Shown in pieces: positions 23,619-32,392 of a stretch of DNA of 64,000 nucleotides. The position numbers and the translations under genes were made by a program. The stretch is from Corynebacterium hansenii (GTDB taxonomy: Bacteria; Actinomycetota; Actinomycetes; Mycobacteriales; Mycobacteriaceae), in NCBI RefSeq assembly GCF_030408795.1, contig NZ_CP047211.1:930001-994000 (forward strand), in the 5' to 3' direction. The notes under the pieces were generated by a model. That model saw nothing but the letters and a program-made list of their open reading frames with translations, searched no databases and was not told where the DNA came from. Each line of letters begins with the position of its first letter. Within the stretch, counting starts at the first letter, position 1.

Positions 23619-24644
23619 ATGGCCCAGCCCGCCGACCAGGCACGCGATCTGACCGGGATGCGCGTCGCACTGGTTCACGCGCACCCCGACGACGAGGCGA
23701 TCACCACCGGCGGCACCATCGCGCAGCTCGTGCGACGCGGTGCCGAAGTGACGGTGGTGACGTGCACGCTCGGCGAACTCGGCGAGGTCATCGGCGAGCC
23801 GTACCAGGGGCTCGTCGGCGGCGAAGCCGATCAGCTGGGCGGCTTCCGCGTCCACGAACTCCACGCGGCCCTGACCGCGCTGGGCTGCAACGGGCCCGGG
23901 CATGCGCCCGTGCACCTCGGCGGCGCCGGGCGGTGGCGCGACTCCGGCATGGTCGGCGACCCCGGCAACGACGCCGAGCGGGCGTTCATCCGCTCCGGCG
24001 ACGAGGCCCTGGACCAGCTCACCGACGTGCTGCGCGATCTGCGCCCGCACGCCGTGATCACCTACGACGCCGACGGCGGCTACGGCCACCCCGACCACAT
24101 CCGCGCCCACGAGCTCACCGTCGCTGCGTGCGATCGGCTGCGCGCGGAGGTTCGCGCCGGTTCCGACGCCCGTTCCGACGCGGGATCCGACGCGGACCTG
24201 TGGGCCACCCTCTGGACCGTCACCGACGACGACGCCCTGCGCGCCGGCCTCGACGCCGTCACCGTCGTGCCCGAGGGATGGACGCGGGCCGGCTTCGACG
24301 AGCTGCCGTCGGTGGCGTCGGACTTCGCCATCGAACTGTCCGACTCCGACGTCGCCGCCAAGGCCGCCGCCCTGCGCGCCCACGCCACCCAGGTGTGGGT
24401 CGGCGACGGCGCGGTGAACATGGTCAATCCGCACGCGGCCCTCGGCGCGGTCGACGCATCCGGCGCCGCCCGCGGGGTGTGGGCCCTGTCCAACCTCATC
24501 TGCCAGCCGATCATGCCCGCCGAGCACTACCGCCTGGGCACCGCCACCGCCGACCTCGCCGCCGTGCTCGCGGGGGAGAAGGACCGGGCCGGCGGGAAGG
24601 ACCGGGCCGGCGCGGAGGACGAAACCACGGGAGCGGCGCGATGA
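23619..24644 (+). CDS. mshB: GlcNAc-Ins deacetylase of mycothiol synthesis
   Basis: A 341-aa zinc amidohydrolase that deacetylates 1-O-(N-acetylglucosaminyl)-myo-inositol in mycothiol synthesis. The LmbE-type motif HAHPDDEAITTGG gives ligands H22 and D25, and GYGHPDH gives the third His (H157). The C-terminal MshB region (WTVTDDDALR ... WVGDGAVNMVNPHAALG) supports MshB over its amidase paralogue Mca. GGAGGAG precedes the ATG. The stop overlaps the next gene by 4 nt. An acidic SDARSDAGSDAD repeat lies near residue 183, and a KDRAGGKDRAGAEDE tail ends the protein. Confidence 0.93.
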   Translation: MAQPADQARDLTGMRVALVHAHPDDEAITTGGTIAQLVRRGAEVTVVTCTLGELGEVIGEPYQGLVGGEADQLGGFRVHELHAALTALGCNGPGHAPVHLGGAGRWRDSGMVGDPGNDAERAFIRSGDEALDQLTDVLRDLRPHAVITYDADGGYGHPDHIRAHELTVAACDRLRAEVRAGSDARSDAGSDADLWATLWTVTDDDALRAGLDAVTVVPEGWTRAGFDELPSVASDFAIELSDSDVAAKAAALRAHATQVWVGDGAVNMVNPHAALGAVDASGAARGVWALSNLICQPIMPAEHYRLGTATADLAAVLAGEKDRAGGKDRAGAEDETTGAAR

Positions 24645-25090
24645 ACGGGCCGGGCGAAGGCGGCGAGGTGACCGTCGAAAAGCACTGGGGCGACCCCGAC
24701 CGCAGCCAGGTCCGCGAGGACATCGGCCGCGGGGAAATGATCACCGGCATCGCGTGGCTGTCCGTCGCGTCGCTGGTGTCGCTGGTGCTCGAGGTCGTGT
24801 ACCTGGGCATGCGCGTCGACGTCGCGGGCGCGTCCATCCCCGTGCCGTGGACGATCGCGGCGGCGTACCTGTTCAACCTGATCATCACGCGCACCGCGAT
24901 GCTGTGGACGAAAAACCGCGCCATCGCCCTGGTGCCCATGTGGGCCTGGATCGCCGGGTTCGTGGCGCTGTTCATCTGGACCGGCCTGCCCTTCGGCGGC
25001 GACAAGGTGCTCGGCGAGAGCATCCGGACCATACTGCTGCTCATCGCCGGTATCGTCGGGGGCGGTTGGCCGCTCCGGCACCTCAAGTGA
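24641..25090 (+). CDS. Conserved small membrane protein (mshB neighbour)
   Basis: A 149-aa protein with four hydrophobic segments from about residue 33 to 145 and a short charged N-terminus. It overlaps mshB by ATGA, so the two are translationally coupled. A membrane protein of unknown function also follows mshB in mycobacteria (Rv1171), which suggests orthology; the biochemical role is unknown. Confidence 0.75.
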   Translation: MNGPGEGGEVTVEKHWGDPDRSQVREDIGRGEMITGIAWLSVASLVSLVLEVVYLGMRVDVAGASIPVPWTIAAAYLFNLIITRTAMLWTKNRAIALVPMWAWIAGFVALFIWTGLPFGGDKVLGESIRTILLLIAGIVGGGWPLRHLK

Positions 25091-25144
25091 CACAATGGGC
25101 TGGTTACAACCAGCCCGCATTCGTGAAAGGCCGTTTCCCAAGCC

Positions 25145-25468
25145 ATGACATACGTGATCGCCCAGCCCTGCGTGGACGTGATGGACCGCGCCTGCGTGGA
25201 GGAATGCCCCGTCGACTGCATCTACGAGGGCAAGCGGATGCTGTACATCCACCCCGACGAATGCGTCGACTGCGGCGCCTGCGAACCCGTGTGCCCCGTC
25301 GAGGCGATCTTCTACGAGGATGACGTGCCCGACGAGTGGGTCGACTACACCGACGCCAACGTCGACTGGTTCGACGAGCTCGGCTCCCCGGGCGGCGCCG
25401 CGAAGCTCGGCCCGCAGGACTTCGACGTCAAGTTCATCGCCGAGCTGCCGCCGCAGGCCGAGGACTAG
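25145..25468 (+). CDS. fdxC: 7Fe ferredoxin
   Basis: A 107-aa soluble electron carrier. The N-terminal cluster ligands are C9, C17 and C21 ([17 protein letters not shown]); the second set is [12 protein letters not shown] near residues 40-51. This is the mixed 3Fe-4S/4Fe-4S arrangement of FdxA/FdxC proteins. The long acidic C-terminus ([16 protein letters not shown]) is typical. It is the usual neighbour of dapC in Corynebacteriales. The 54-nt upstream gap has GAAAGG 13 nt before the start and CACAAT as a possible -10. Confidence 0.93.
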   Translation: MTYVIAQPCVDVMDRACVEECPVDCIYEGKRMLYIHPDECVDCGACEPVCPVEAIFYEDDVPDEWVDYTDANVDWFDELGSPGGAAKLGPQDFDVKFIAELPPQAED

Positions 25469-25474
25469 CCGCGC

Positions 25475-26620
25475 ATGACCGGTTTGCCCCCGCAGTACCG
25501 TCCGCGCACGACGCCGGCCGGGCGGTTGCCCGCGTTCCCGTGGGATTCGCTGGCCGACGCGAAGGCGAAGGCCGCGGCGCATGAGGACGGGCTGATCGAC
25601 CTGTCCATCGGCACGCCCGTCGACGACGTCTTCGAGTCCGCGCGCGCCGGTCTGGCGGCCGGCTCGGCGGCGCCGGGGTACCCGCAGACGGCGGGCACGC
25701 CGGAGCTGCGCGCGGCGATCGCGGGGGCGATGGAGCGCCGCCATGGGGTGGCGGGCCTGTCGGCCGACCGCGGCGTGCTGCCGGTGGTGGGCACGAAGGA
25801 GGCCATCGCGTGGCTGCCGTTCCTGCTCGGCGCGGGGGAGGGCCACACCGTGGTCATCCCCGAGCTGGCGTACCCGACGTACGAGGTCGGCGCGCGGCTG
25901 GCGGGGGCGGGCGTGGTGCGCGCGGATTCGCTGACGCAGTTGGGGCCGTCGCGCCCGACGCTGATGTACGTGAATTCGCCGGGGAATCCGTCGGGCCGCG
26001 TGCTGGGCGTCGATCACCTGCGGAAGGTGGTCGAGTGGGCGCGGGAGCGCGGCGTGATCGTCGTGTCCGACGAGTGCTACCTGGGGCTCGATTGGGAGCT
26101 GGAGGCGCCGTCGATCCTCGATCCGCGCGTGTGCGGCGGTGATTTCACGGGGCTGTTGGCCGTGCATTCGCTGTCGAAGATCGCGAACATGGCGTCGTAC
26201 CGCGCGGGGTGGCTGTGCGGCGATGAGTCGCTGGTCCAGGAGTTGCTGGCGTTGCGGCGGCAGGCGGGGCTGATGGTGCCGGGGCCGGTGCAGGCGGCGA
26301 TGGTGGCCTCGCTTGACGACGACCGGTCCGCCGAGGTTCAGCGTGCCCGTTACGGGCGGCGCCGCGCGGTTCTGCGTGGGGCGCTGGAGGGGGCGGGGTT
26401 CCGCGTCGATGATTCGGACGGTGGCCTGTACCTGTGGACGACCCGCGATGGCGTGGGCGGCGGCGAAACGTGCCGTGAACTGGTGGATTGGTTCGCCGAG
26501 CGCGGCATTCTGGTCGCTCCCGGCGAGTTTTACGGGCCGAAGGGCGTGCGGCATGTGCGCATCGGGTTGACGGCGTCGGATGAGGCGATCGACGTCGCCG
26601 CCGGCCGTCTCCGCGCGTAG
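25475..26620 (+). CDS. dapC: Succinyl-diaminopimelate aminotransferase
   Basis: A 381-aa fold-type I PLP aminotransferase. The Schiff-base Lys is in VHSLSKIANM near residue 233; YVNSPGNPSGRV near 168 binds substrate/cofactor, SDECYLGLDWE near 193 carries the cofactor Asp, and an Arg near the end (HVRIGLT) binds the carboxylate. With dapD (32434) and dapE (37256) it gives the succinylase branch of lysine/meso-DAP synthesis. It follows fdxC after 6 nt. A dispersed 11-mer at 26311 spells SLDDD with a CTT Leu codon. Confidence 0.88.
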   Translation: MTGLPPQYRPRTTPAGRLPAFPWDSLADAKAKAAAHEDGLIDLSIGTPVDDVFESARAGLAAGSAAPGYPQTAGTPELRAAIAGAMERRHGVAGLSADRGVLPVVGTKEAIAWLPFLLGAGEGHTVVIPELAYPTYEVGARLAGAGVVRADSLTQLGPSRPTLMYVNSPGNPSGRVLGVDHLRKVVEWARERGVIVVSDECYLGLDWELEAPSILDPRVCGGDFTGLLAVHSLSKIANMASYRAGWLCGDESLVQELLALRRQAGLMVPGPVQAAMVASLDDDRSAEVQRARYGRRRAVLRGALEGAGFRVDDSDGGLYLWTTRDGVGGGETCRELVDWFAERGILVAPGEFYGPKGVRHVRIGLTASDEAIDVAAGRLRA

Positions 26621-27044
26621 CTCTGACCTGCGACGATCCGGTCGGTTTGGCCGATCTCGGGTCCGCCGGCCATCGTAAAGCCCCGGTTCGTGCGGAGAGC
26701 GCGGATCAGCCCGTCCCTTCATGCCCGACGACTTGGAAAGGCGTCCCCGCTACCGGTCCACTGTTCCCCACTGACCACAAGCGCCCCACTGGTGCACTTG
26801 GCGCATTCATACACACTTTTCGTTGCTTGAAAGTGGTCGAAAACCCCGAAATCGGCCTTGTGGAGCAACGAAAGGAGTGTAAGAAATTCTCAGGTTGTAC
26901 GGCGGGTGTGCGCCGGCGCCAAACTGGTCCGTGGGGAAGGGGTTTCGGTGGCGAGGACATGACCCCCGGATATCGGTGGCGGGGTTATCGGCGGTGGGTG
27001 ATCGACCCGGGGTTATGCGGAGGGCATGGTTGACGAGGGCGGCG
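26621..27044. other. 424-nt gap with a long inverted repeat and lower GC
   Basis: The gap between convergent dapC and the DUF559-type gene has no convincing gene. The stretch 26800-26900 is clearly less GC-rich than its surroundings. It contains the inverted repeat ACACTTTTCGTTGCT (26813-26827) / AGCAACGAAAGGAGTGT (26864-26880), 15 bp with a two-base bulge and a 36-nt loop. A one-mismatch copy of the dispersed motif (GCTTTACGAT on the minus strand) lies near 26673. Confidence 0.5.
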
Positions 27045-28241
27045 TTATCGCCGGCGGGAACGGAAGTTCGCCCGCACACGGTCCGGCAGCTTCTCGTGGT
27101 CCCGAAAGTGCTCGCCACCGAACTGGGACCCTGCAGCCGCGAGGAGCGCGCGGCGCTTCTCCGCCCGCTCGAGGACCATCCGCCTCGCCTCATCGCTTAC
27201 CACCATCGGCCACGTGAGCTGCACGACGTCGACGCCGGCGTTGATCAACTGTCTGACCTGCATGTTCTCGTAGGTGGAAATCGCATCGCCATCGCCGTAC
27301 CGCCCGTCGTACTTCATCGCGCCGTGGAACTGGACGACCATCTCCAGCCCAGGATGGAAGAAGTCCACCCGGCCGATCGGCATGCTCCCCGGACCGACGA
27401 TCCACACCTGCTGCAACCAACCGTCGATGCCGGTGCCGTGGAGGATCCATTTGGTCAGCGACTCCGCCGCACTTTCCGACTGATCCGACGCCAACATGAC
27501 CACCTCGGCGGTCCGTGCGGCGCCCGGTGCCCTCGACTCGATGAGTCGGGCCGCGCCCCGGGCCAGGCTCCCGCGGCCGCCCCGCTCGCGAACGACGTGG
27601 TCGGCGGCGGCCAACGCCTGACCAGGCCCCACTTGGCGGCACAACTGGTGGATGACCGAGATGTCCGTGCACACCTTGATGCCGCCGAGCGACGTCCATT
27701 CCGCGTGGCGGGGAAGCGGCCGAATGATGCGGCGACCGTCCTGATTGATGGCGCGGCTGCGTCCGGGGCGTCCGAGTTCGACGAGCTCCCCGGTGTCGGC
27801 GTCCGGATCGTCGAGCACCGGCATGCCCAGGACCCGGGCCGCGCTGATGCCGGTCAGAACGAGATCCGAGTTGGCCAGCGCGTGCGCCGCGCATCGGGCC
27901 CGTCTGCGGTCGCGCCACGCGGTCGATTCCCAGGTGTCCGTGGCCACGGCGACCGACGGGGCGAGGCGGACCAGGCGCCCGGCGTGGCATTCGCGGCTCA
28001 GGTGGGCCCGCCCGGATGAGTCGATCGCGTGGAGCAGGCCGCCGTGGACCGAGCGGATTCCCCGGATCGTGGCCGTCGTCGCCGTCGCCGTCGCCGAAGT
28101 TGCCGTCGTCGAATCCGCTGAGAGATTGGCGGTGGAAGTATTAGTTGTGAGCGTAGTCGTAGTTACCGTTGTCGCGGCCTCGGTCATGGTCGTGTGCTGC
28201 GGAGCGGCGCGCCCGTTCCCCTGTGCGTCGTTGTCCCCCAT
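27045..28241 (-). CDS. AbiEi-like/DUF559-type protein with Thr-rich N-terminus
   Basis: A 398-aa protein, start uncertain (ATG 28241, or 28187 giving 380 aa). The first about 60 residues are a Thr/Ala/Ser-rich low-complexity tail. Next is a region resembling the AbiEi-type antitoxin/DNA-binding segment common in actinobacteria (LTGISAARVLGMPV, then a GGIKVCTDISVIHQLCR segment). The C-terminal 130 residues resemble the Vsr/DUF559 endonuclease-like fold (RVDFFHPGLEMVVQFHGAMKYD, then QLINAGVDVVQLTW), with Asp, Glu-like and Gln positions for a nuclease core. Such fusions are frequent but uncharacterised. No partner toxin is adjacent. The minus-strand gap upstream holds one dispersed 11-mer. Confidence 0.6.
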   Translation of the reverse strand: MGDNDAQGNGRAAPQHTTMTEAATTVTTTTLTTNTSTANLSADSTTATSATATATTATIRGIRSVHGGLLHAIDSSGRAHLSRECHAGRLVRLAPSVAVATDTWESTAWRDRRRARCAAHALANSDLVLTGISAARVLGMPVLDDPDADTGELVELGRPGRSRAINQDGRRIIRPLPRHAEWTSLGGIKVCTDISVIHQLCRQVGPGQALAAADHVVRERGGRGSLARGAARLIESRAPGAARTAEVVMLASDQSESAAESLTKWILHGTGIDGWLQQVWIVGPGSMPIGRVDFFHPGLEMVVQFHGAMKYDGRYGDGDAISTYENMQVRQLINAGVDVVQLTWPMVVSDEARRMVLERAEKRRALLAAAGSQFGGEHFRDHEKLPDRVRANFRSRRR

Positions 28242-28438
28242 GTCCTTATCGACGCGGGCCGCCGCCGATCGGTTCCGTCGATTCTCGGCCGGGTGTCCCC
28301 GTCGTTGTATCCGCGGGGCGTTCGGAGGGGCCGGCGAATTGGCGGCGCGGGCAGTGAGCGGCAGCCGAGCATGGTCGCGCAGCCGAGTAGCGAACGAAAC
28401 CGGCTCCCCGGTGGCCGTCGCAAAGCGAAGGCGTGAAC

Positions 28439-28918
28439 CTAGTCGTCGGCGAACTCCGCGTCGAGGCGCTCGACGTCCTTGCGGCGCCCCCGCCTCTGCA
28501 TCCACATCGCGATCGCGCCGCCGCCGACGCCGCCGACGATGCCACCGACGACCATGCCCAACGCCGTCGCCAGGTCATGCTCGGGGTTGTTGAACTGGAA
28601 CCCGGCGAGCCACACGGCGGCGAGGAAGATCATCAGCGCCAGCTCGGCGGGCTTCGGCGCCAGCACCCGGGGGCGGGGGATGCGCCGCCGCAGCCACTTC
28701 GTGCCGATGATCGCGGACACCAGCATGGGCACGATCACGATCATGGACGCCCACCTGCGCTCGTACGGCAGCAGCCACCCGAGCGCCGCGCCGAGCGCGA
28801 TGTACCCGTAGTACGCGATGTGGAAGCCGATGGTGTTCGACTGGTGCAGGACCAGCGTCTGATATTCGTCGTCGACGGTCGTTTCGTAGCCGGCGACGAT
28901 CTTGTCTCCGAGGCTCAT
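28439..28918 (-). CDS. Small multi-TM protein paired with an HTH regulator
   Basis: A 159-aa protein with four hydrophobic segments (about residues 30-50, 55-72, 92-112, 120-140) and an Arg-rich C-terminus. ATG 28918 lies 9 nt after AGGAAGG; an ATG at 28927 overlaps the HTH stop codon. It is translationally coupled to the XRE-type regulator upstream. Small HTH plus membrane-protein pairs of this sort are common in Gram-positive bacteria; the role is unknown. Confidence 0.7.
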   Translation of the reverse strand: MSLGDKIVAGYETTVDDEYQTLVLHQSNTIGFHIAYYGYIALGAALGWLLPYERRWASMIVIVPMLVSAIIGTKWLRRRIPRPRVLAPKPAELALMIFLAAVWLAGFQFNNPEHDLATALGMVVGGIVGGVGGGAIAMWMQRRGRRKDVERLDAEFADD

Positions 28919-28923
28919 CGTGA

Positions 28924-29139
28924 TCATCCTTCCTGTTCGTCGCCGAAGACCTGCTCGACGGTTTTCCCCAGTTCCCGGCAGATGGCCAGCGCCAGGTGCA
29001 CGGAGGGGGAGTAGTTGCCGCGTTCGATGTTTGCGATGGTCTGCCGCGACACGGACACGCGCTCTGCGAGTTCGGCCTGCGACAGCTCGTTCCAGCGGCG
29101 GTATTTGCGGACCATGTTGGCCAGTTCCCCGTCCATCAC
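28924..29139 (-). CDS. XRE/Cro-type helix-turn-helix regulator
   Basis: A 71-aa single-domain DNA-binding protein: LSQAELAERVSVSRQTIANIERGNYSPS is a textbook HTH, with the Cro-type C-terminus SVHLALAICRELGKTVEQVF. It belongs to the short YozG-like group that usually controls its own promoter and the adjacent membrane gene. An ATG one codon later is equally possible. The inverted repeat 29212-29239 upstream is the likely operator. Confidence 0.88.
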   Translation of the reverse strand: MMDGELANMVRKYRRWNELSQAELAERVSVSRQTIANIERGNYSPSVHLALAICRELGKTVEQVFGDEQEG

Positions 29140-29211
29140 GGCTCACCTCCGCTTCTTTCGTCGGTCGGGCGCGGCGCTTCGAAAGTTCCCACCGTGCCCA
29201 TCTTGCATGAC

Positions 29212-29239
29212 CCAGTGTAAAGAATACTTGTCACACTGG
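29212..29239 (-). promoter_or_regulatory. Promoter/operator of the HTH regulator gene
   Basis: CCAGTGT (29212-29218) and ACACTGG (29233-29239) form a perfect 7-bp inverted repeat with a 14-nt spacer. The minus strand of the spacer contains TATTCT, a usable -10 hexamer, so a bound regulator would cover the promoter. Confidence 0.55.
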
Positions 29240-29339
29240 CAAGGGTGGTTGCACGAAAAAACCCGGGCACGGTGGCCCGGGCGTGAAATCCCGCTTTGCG
29301 GTTGGCTTTACGACGGCCCCGCCGTCACCTGGTCCATCG

Positions 29340-29687
29340 TCACCGTTGGGCGGCGGCGCCTGCGCGGTTGCGGGCGCGGCGCTCGCGCATCATCGAATTG
29401 ACGGCCAGCCCGATGAGCACGGCCCCCGCGACGACGCCGGCGAGCCCGACGATCGCGGCCCACAGCGGCCGCCCATCGACCACCGTCGGCAGTCCGCCGA
29501 ACACCACGATGAGCAGAAGCCCCGCGACGATGCGCACGCTGTACGCCGTCGACGAGGCCGTGGCGGGGTTCGCCTCGGACTGCGGGGTCTGGGGCGCGTG
29601 GACGTCGGCGGTGGCGCGCGCGTCGGGGCGGCCCGCGGCGGCGTGATCGGGGCGATCTGCGTGGTTGGAGGGGGTGGCGTCGGTCAT
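29340..29687 (-). CDS. Hypothetical protein with two TM segments
   Basis: A 115-aa protein: about 45 hydrophilic Ala/Asp/Pro/His-rich residues, two hydrophobic segments (about 48-66 and 74-95) and a basic tail. TATCCT (minus, 29694-29699) ends 6 nt before the ATG, the leaderless pattern. A dispersed 11-mer (29305) lies just after its stop. I do not recognise a family. Confidence 0.6.
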   Translation of the reverse strand: MTDATPSNHADRPDHAAAGRPDARATADVHAPQTPQSEANPATASSTAYSVRIVAGLLLIVVFGGLPTVVDGRPLWAAIVGLAGVVAGAVLIGLAVNSMMRERRARNRAGAAAQR

Positions 29688-29770
29688 GCGGCCAGGATAC
29701 GGCAGTATTGCGGGCGCATGATCGGCAATCGCCGAACCGTGGCGCGGACGTGGAAAGGGAGCGTGGCTCG

Positions 29771-30886
29771 ATGGGCAGGGCGGCGGGCAACCGCGACGAA
29801 TGGTGGGGCGCCGAGAAGGGCGCGGGGCGGCGGCCGGGCAAGGAATCGGAGACGTTCTCGGGGAACGGCCCGGAGACGTTCTCGGGGCAGAGTTCGGCGC
29901 AGCGCGGCGCCACGGGCGCGCCGGCGCCCATGAGCCCGGGCGGTGCCGACGGCGTCGGCGACTCCGCCTCCGTCCCCGCGTGCACCTCCGCCTCTGTCCC
30001 CGCCCCAACGCACGCCCACCCCGAACCCGACATCCCGTTTGATCCGGTGGTGGTGGCGGAGGAGGCGGGCATCGTCGTCGTCGACAAGCCGCCGTTCCTG
30101 GCCTCGACCCCCAACGGCCGTCTGGTGCGGGCGACGGTGCTGCAAAGGTTGCGCGATCGTTTCGGCGAGCCGGATCTGACGTGCGTCCATCGCCTCGACC
30201 GGCTGACCTCGGGTCTGCTGCTGGTGTCGCGCGATCCCGCGACCCGCGGCGCCTACCAGCGGCTTTTCCAGGACGGGCGGGTGCGCAAGACCTATGAGGC
30301 CCTCACCGTCGTCCCGGATGATTGGGCGCCGGGCGAGTCCCGCGACGTCGTCGTCGAGCTCGCGAACGTCGACGGCGAGCGCGGGGTGCGGGTCCGGGAT
30401 CCTCTGCTCGCCGACGCCTCGTCCGACGGCGTTCCCGACACGGCCGATGCCACCGAGCCCACCACCGCCGACTCCATCCCCGATAACCTCTGGCGCACCG
30501 CTGCGACGCGCGTGACCTACGTGGGCACGGTCGCGTCGGACGTCGGCGACGTGCTGCCGGGCATGTTCGGCGGCGCCGCCGGCGCGGGCCATTCGGCGAG
30601 CTGCTCCTGCGGTGCGTGCGGCACGCGGATGACGGTGGGGAAGTGGCGCCTCGAGCCGTCGACCGGCCGCACGCATCAGCTCCGCGCGACGATGGCGCAC
30701 CTCGGTTACCCGATCCTCGGCGACGACACGTACCCCGACGATCTCGGGTTGGATCTCGGCAACGTCACCAGGGTGCTGCGTTTGGTGGCCACCGAATTGC
30801 TTTACGACGACCCCCTCGACGGCTCGCCCCGGCACTTCCGCTCGAACCGCGACGTGGCCGATCCGTTGGCCGACCCGTCGTACTGA
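29771..30886 (+). CDS. RluA-family pseudouridine synthase with Cys-bearing insert
   Basis: A 371-aa RNA pseudouridine synthase, converting uridine to pseudouridine in rRNA or tRNA. The catalytic Asp is in HRLDRLTSGLL, VVVDKPPFL is the family start, and GRTHQLRATMAHLGYPILGD the second conserved block. The first about 90 residues are low-complexity with an ETFSG duplication. Two inserts interrupt the catalytic domain: an acidic one (DASSDGVPDTADATEP) and one containing SCSCGACG, a C-x-C-x2-C arrangement that could bind a metal. ATG 29771 follows GGAAAGGGAG; an ATG at 29708 is less likely. Target nucleotide unknown. A dispersed 11-mer at 30799 spells LLYDDP. Confidence 0.87.
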   Translation: MGRAAGNRDEWWGAEKGAGRRPGKESETFSGNGPETFSGQSSAQRGATGAPAPMSPGGADGVGDSASVPACTSASVPAPTHAHPEPDIPFDPVVVAEEAGIVVVDKPPFLASTPNGRLVRATVLQRLRDRFGEPDLTCVHRLDRLTSGLLLVSRDPATRGAYQRLFQDGRVRKTYEALTVVPDDWAPGESRDVVVELANVDGERGVRVRDPLLADASSDGVPDTADATEPTTADSIPDNLWRTAATRVTYVGTVASDVGDVLPGMFGGAAGAGHSASCSCGACGTRMTVGKWRLEPSTGRTHQLRATMAHLGYPILGDDTYPDDLGLDLGNVTRVLRLVATELLYDDPLDGSPRHFRSNRDVADPLADPSY

Positions 30887-31063
30887 CCGCGCCCCCGCAC
30901 TGACCGCGCCCCACACTGACCGCGCCCCCAACCCGACGAAGCCCCCAAAAGTGGCGTGACCTGCGCCATGTCGGTGGTCACCCGTTTTTGCGGCGTTCGG
31001 GAACTCCGGTGAACCGGGATTAACATCGCCTGTGTCGAGTTGTTGACCGCACAGGGGACGAAC

Positions 31064-32287
31064 ATGAAGAACACGCGCGCCGCAGTCACCGGCGTCACCG
31101 TCGGCATCACCGCCATCGCCGTCACGGTCGCGGCCGCGATCGGCGCCCCGGCGCCCGCGTCGGCCGCACCCGGAACGGCGGCGGAAGCGCCCGCGGCGGC
31201 ATTCGCGTCGCCGCCCGACTCGGTCCCTTCTCGGGTCTCCTCCTCGGTCCCTTCCTCGTTCCCCTCTTCGTCCCCCTCCTCGATCGGGGACGACCTGAAC
31301 CTGGGCCCGCTGCTGACCACCCCGCCGACGATCCCGTACGAGCCGCCGGAGCTCGAGCACGGCGGCGTGCGCAGCCCCAAGCTCCCTGCCGCCGCGTGGG
31401 ACCGGGCGGAACGCACCATCGGGCGCCTCGCCGGCAAGGACCTCGGCATGGATGCCCTGGATGACCGCGAGTGCACCCCCATCACCGCCATCCACGTCCC
31501 CGGCACCGCGGAGACCAACGAACAGCGGGACCCCGACGTCCCCCACGGCCGGGTCGTCTCGGGCCTGGGCCACGATCTCGCGGCGGCCTACGGCGACGAG
31601 GTCCGCAACCTCTACCTGCCCTATCCCTCGGATGTCCTCCTGACCACGTCGTACCGGGCGTCGGCCGATCGGGGCGTGGAGATCCTCCGCGACCTGGTCG
31701 ACCGCGTCGCCGCCGCCTGCCCGGACACCCGTTTCGTGTTCTCCGGGTATTCGCAGGGCGCGGACATCGTCAACAGGTGGGCCGGCGACGCGCTGGCCGG
31801 CCGTACGGGACTGTCCGCCGATCAGGTGGCGGACCGCGTCATCGGCATCGCAATGTTCGGCAACCCCCGGCGCGGCCCGGTCGTCGCAGAAGCGCACGGC
31901 ACCGCTCCCACGGATTCCCTGGGCATCCTCGGCCCGAGCGAGGGCACGTGGGGCCCGCTGTCGGACCGGGTCTTCGATTCCTGCAACGCCGGCGACGTGT
32001 GGTGCGACTCCACCCCCGGGATGCGGGCCCTCGCGCCGGCGGTGATGACGGCGTCGCTCAACCCCCGCGACGCCGACGGCACGCTCGCGTCCATCGAGGC
32101 GGTGGCCGGCACCGATCTGCTGGCCGACCCCGAGGTGCGGCGGGCCGTCGAAAAGCTGCTGCGGTTCCTGCTCGACGAATCCTCCGACCACCTGCAGTAC
32201 GAAACCGAGGCGGATGGGGTGCCGTCGGCGCGTACGGCGGCCCGCGAATTCCTCATGGGCAAGATCGGGCCGGCCCAGGGCAACTGA
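31064..32287 (+). CDS. Secreted cutinase-family serine esterase
   Basis: A 407-aa exported alpha/beta-hydrolase of the cutinase/Culp family found in mycolata. The signal peptide runs to about residue 37 (hydrophobic GVTVGITAIAVTVAAAIG, then ASA-A). A Ser-rich linker (about 55-75) precedes the catalytic domain, where the nucleophile is in FSGYSQGADIVN and the acid region is CNAGDVWCDS; the His is probably in SSDHLQYE. Cysteines before ITAIHVPGT and around GDVWC would form the family disulfides. GGGGA lies 8 nt before ATG 31064. Likely substrates are lipids or envelope esters; not determinable by sequence. Confidence 0.85.
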   Translation: MKNTRAAVTGVTVGITAIAVTVAAAIGAPAPASAAPGTAAEAPAAAFASPPDSVPSRVSSSVPSSFPSSSPSSIGDDLNLGPLLTTPPTIPYEPPELEHGGVRSPKLPAAAWDRAERTIGRLAGKDLGMDALDDRECTPITAIHVPGTAETNEQRDPDVPHGRVVSGLGHDLAAAYGDEVRNLYLPYPSDVLLTTSYRASADRGVEILRDLVDRVAAACPDTRFVFSGYSQGADIVNRWAGDALAGRTGLSADQVADRVIGIAMFGNPRRGPVVAEAHGTAPTDSLGILGPSEGTWGPLSDRVFDSCNAGDVWCDSTPGMRALAPAVMTASLNPRDADGTLASIEAVAGTDLLADPEVRRAVEKLLRFLLDESSDHLQYETEADGVPSARTAAREFLMGKIGPAQGN

Positions 32288-32392
32288 GGGGCGCGCCGGG
32301 CGGGATGATCCGGGGCCCGCGCCCGCCGCTCGCGCAGCTCGGGCCGGCCCAGGGCAGCTCACGGCCCCCGCCCCCGGTTGTTGTGGAGCCGG

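Noticed and set aside
23762..24640. Long plus-strand open frame overlapping mshB
   Set aside because: Arg-rich shadow frame; only its last 149 codons (from ATG 24641) form a real gene.
26706..26800. tRNA-like fold in the dapC downstream gap
   Set aside because: No T-loop GGTTCGANTCC sequence or acceptor stem could be found.
26647..27033. A 128-aa open frame in the gap after dapC
   Set aside because: No ribosome-binding site, no family resemblance, and it crosses the inverted repeat.
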